From positions 41,530,655 to 41,594,654 of the forward strand of contig CM060307.1 in the NCBI GenBank assembly GCA_030674185.1: a DNA stretch of 64,000 nt, written 5' to 3'. A program made the position numbers and the translations under genes. Below are positions 63,696-64,000 of the stretch, in pieces. Source of the stretch: Monoplex corrugatus (taxonomy: Eukaryota; Mollusca; Gastropoda; Littorinimorpha; Ranellidae). Positions within the stretch are counted from its first letter, which is position 1. Every line of letters starts with the position of its first letter. Below the pieces are notes generated by a model. That model saw nothing but the letters and a program-made list of their open reading frames with translations. It was not told where the DNA came from and ran no database searches.

Positions 63696-64000
63696 CTGAA
63701 ACACACACACACACACACACAGAGAATTATTTATTCGACGTACTGAAAGTTACACACGATATAATTGCCGTCAGTGAAAGTCAAAGATTGTCCTCTAGCT
63801 TAAAATTCGTTAAGAAAAATGATGTGGAAAAAGAAAGCAAGCACGAAAGAAAAAAGAAGAAAGAAAGAAAAGGGCAGCGCGTTCACAGTCACACAAAAGC
63901 CGAGGATTATATATCATTTATAACCCCTGAGAACTCTTAAAAAAAAAAAAAGTTAATAATACGTAGCAGAGCGTTCTGTCGCTTGCAACGCTGTGCGACA
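63696..64000 (-). other. 3' part of the upstream RBMS intron, with a (TG)n-bounded acceptor
   Basis: The intron continues past the window edge. On the minus strand (GT)10 at 63720-63701 is followed directly by TTTCAG and the exon. The rest is A-rich on the plus strand with a GAAA-rich stretch at about 63825-63870 and no exon-like signal. Confidence 0.7.

Overview
This is eukaryotic (metazoan) nuclear DNA. It is intron-rich, moderately AT-rich and dense in simple repeats, with no operons or prokaryotic signals. Decayed L2/CR1-type non-LTR retrotransposons, (TG)n/(GA)n microsatellites, minisatellites and tRNA-like SINE heads fit a lophotrochozoan, most likely a gastropod mollusc. That placement is an inference from repeat style and protein similarity, not a database result.

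The window is dominated by the 3' three quarters of one protein-coding gene on the minus strand. It encodes a two-RRM RNA-binding protein of the RBMS family (vertebrate RBMS1/2/3, Drosophila alan shepard). Eight coding exons can be placed by splice sites, reading phase and protein similarity. In transcript order they are 63637-63695 and 62493-62584 (rest of RRM1), 39701-39920 (RRM2), 26287-26378 (end of RRM2 and linker), 23965-24017, 21240-21408 (tyrosine/proline-rich tail), and two alternative terminal exons at 17523-17588 and 16582-16719. Their phases join without a break: the six shared exons plus the 16.6 kb exon give 273 residues, and plus the 17.5 kb exon 249 residues. The first part of RRM1, the promoter and the 5' exons lie beyond position 64000.

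The two terminal exons look like diverged copies of each other, and only one carries the conserved QMxxLSL tail motif. This is the most interesting biological signal I found.

Layout: 1-5.3 kb has no recognised gene, carries two degenerate tandem repeats, and is T/G-rich on the plus strand. 5.3-16.6 kb is A/C-rich on the plus strand (T-rich in the sense of the RBMS gene) and is best read as 3' UTR and downstream sequence. 16.6-26.4 kb holds the C-terminal exons. 26.4-39.7 kb is an intron carrying a nearly complete L2/CR1-type LINE with two frameshifts (about 32.3-36.3 kb, minus). 39.9-62.5 kb is a 22.6-kb intron carrying two more LINE relics (44.5 and 52.5-54.1 kb, plus), SINE-like heads, a 27-bp minisatellite (59.8 kb) and a 54-bp minisatellite (60.2-60.9 kb) cleanly interrupted by a tiny LINE-tail insertion. 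62.5-64 kb holds the RRM1 exons; a (TG)n repeat abuts the 3' splice site of the outermost one.

No rRNA, functional tRNA, CRISPR or prokaryotic system is present. Most short open frames in the window are microsatellite translations or chance frames and are not annotated.
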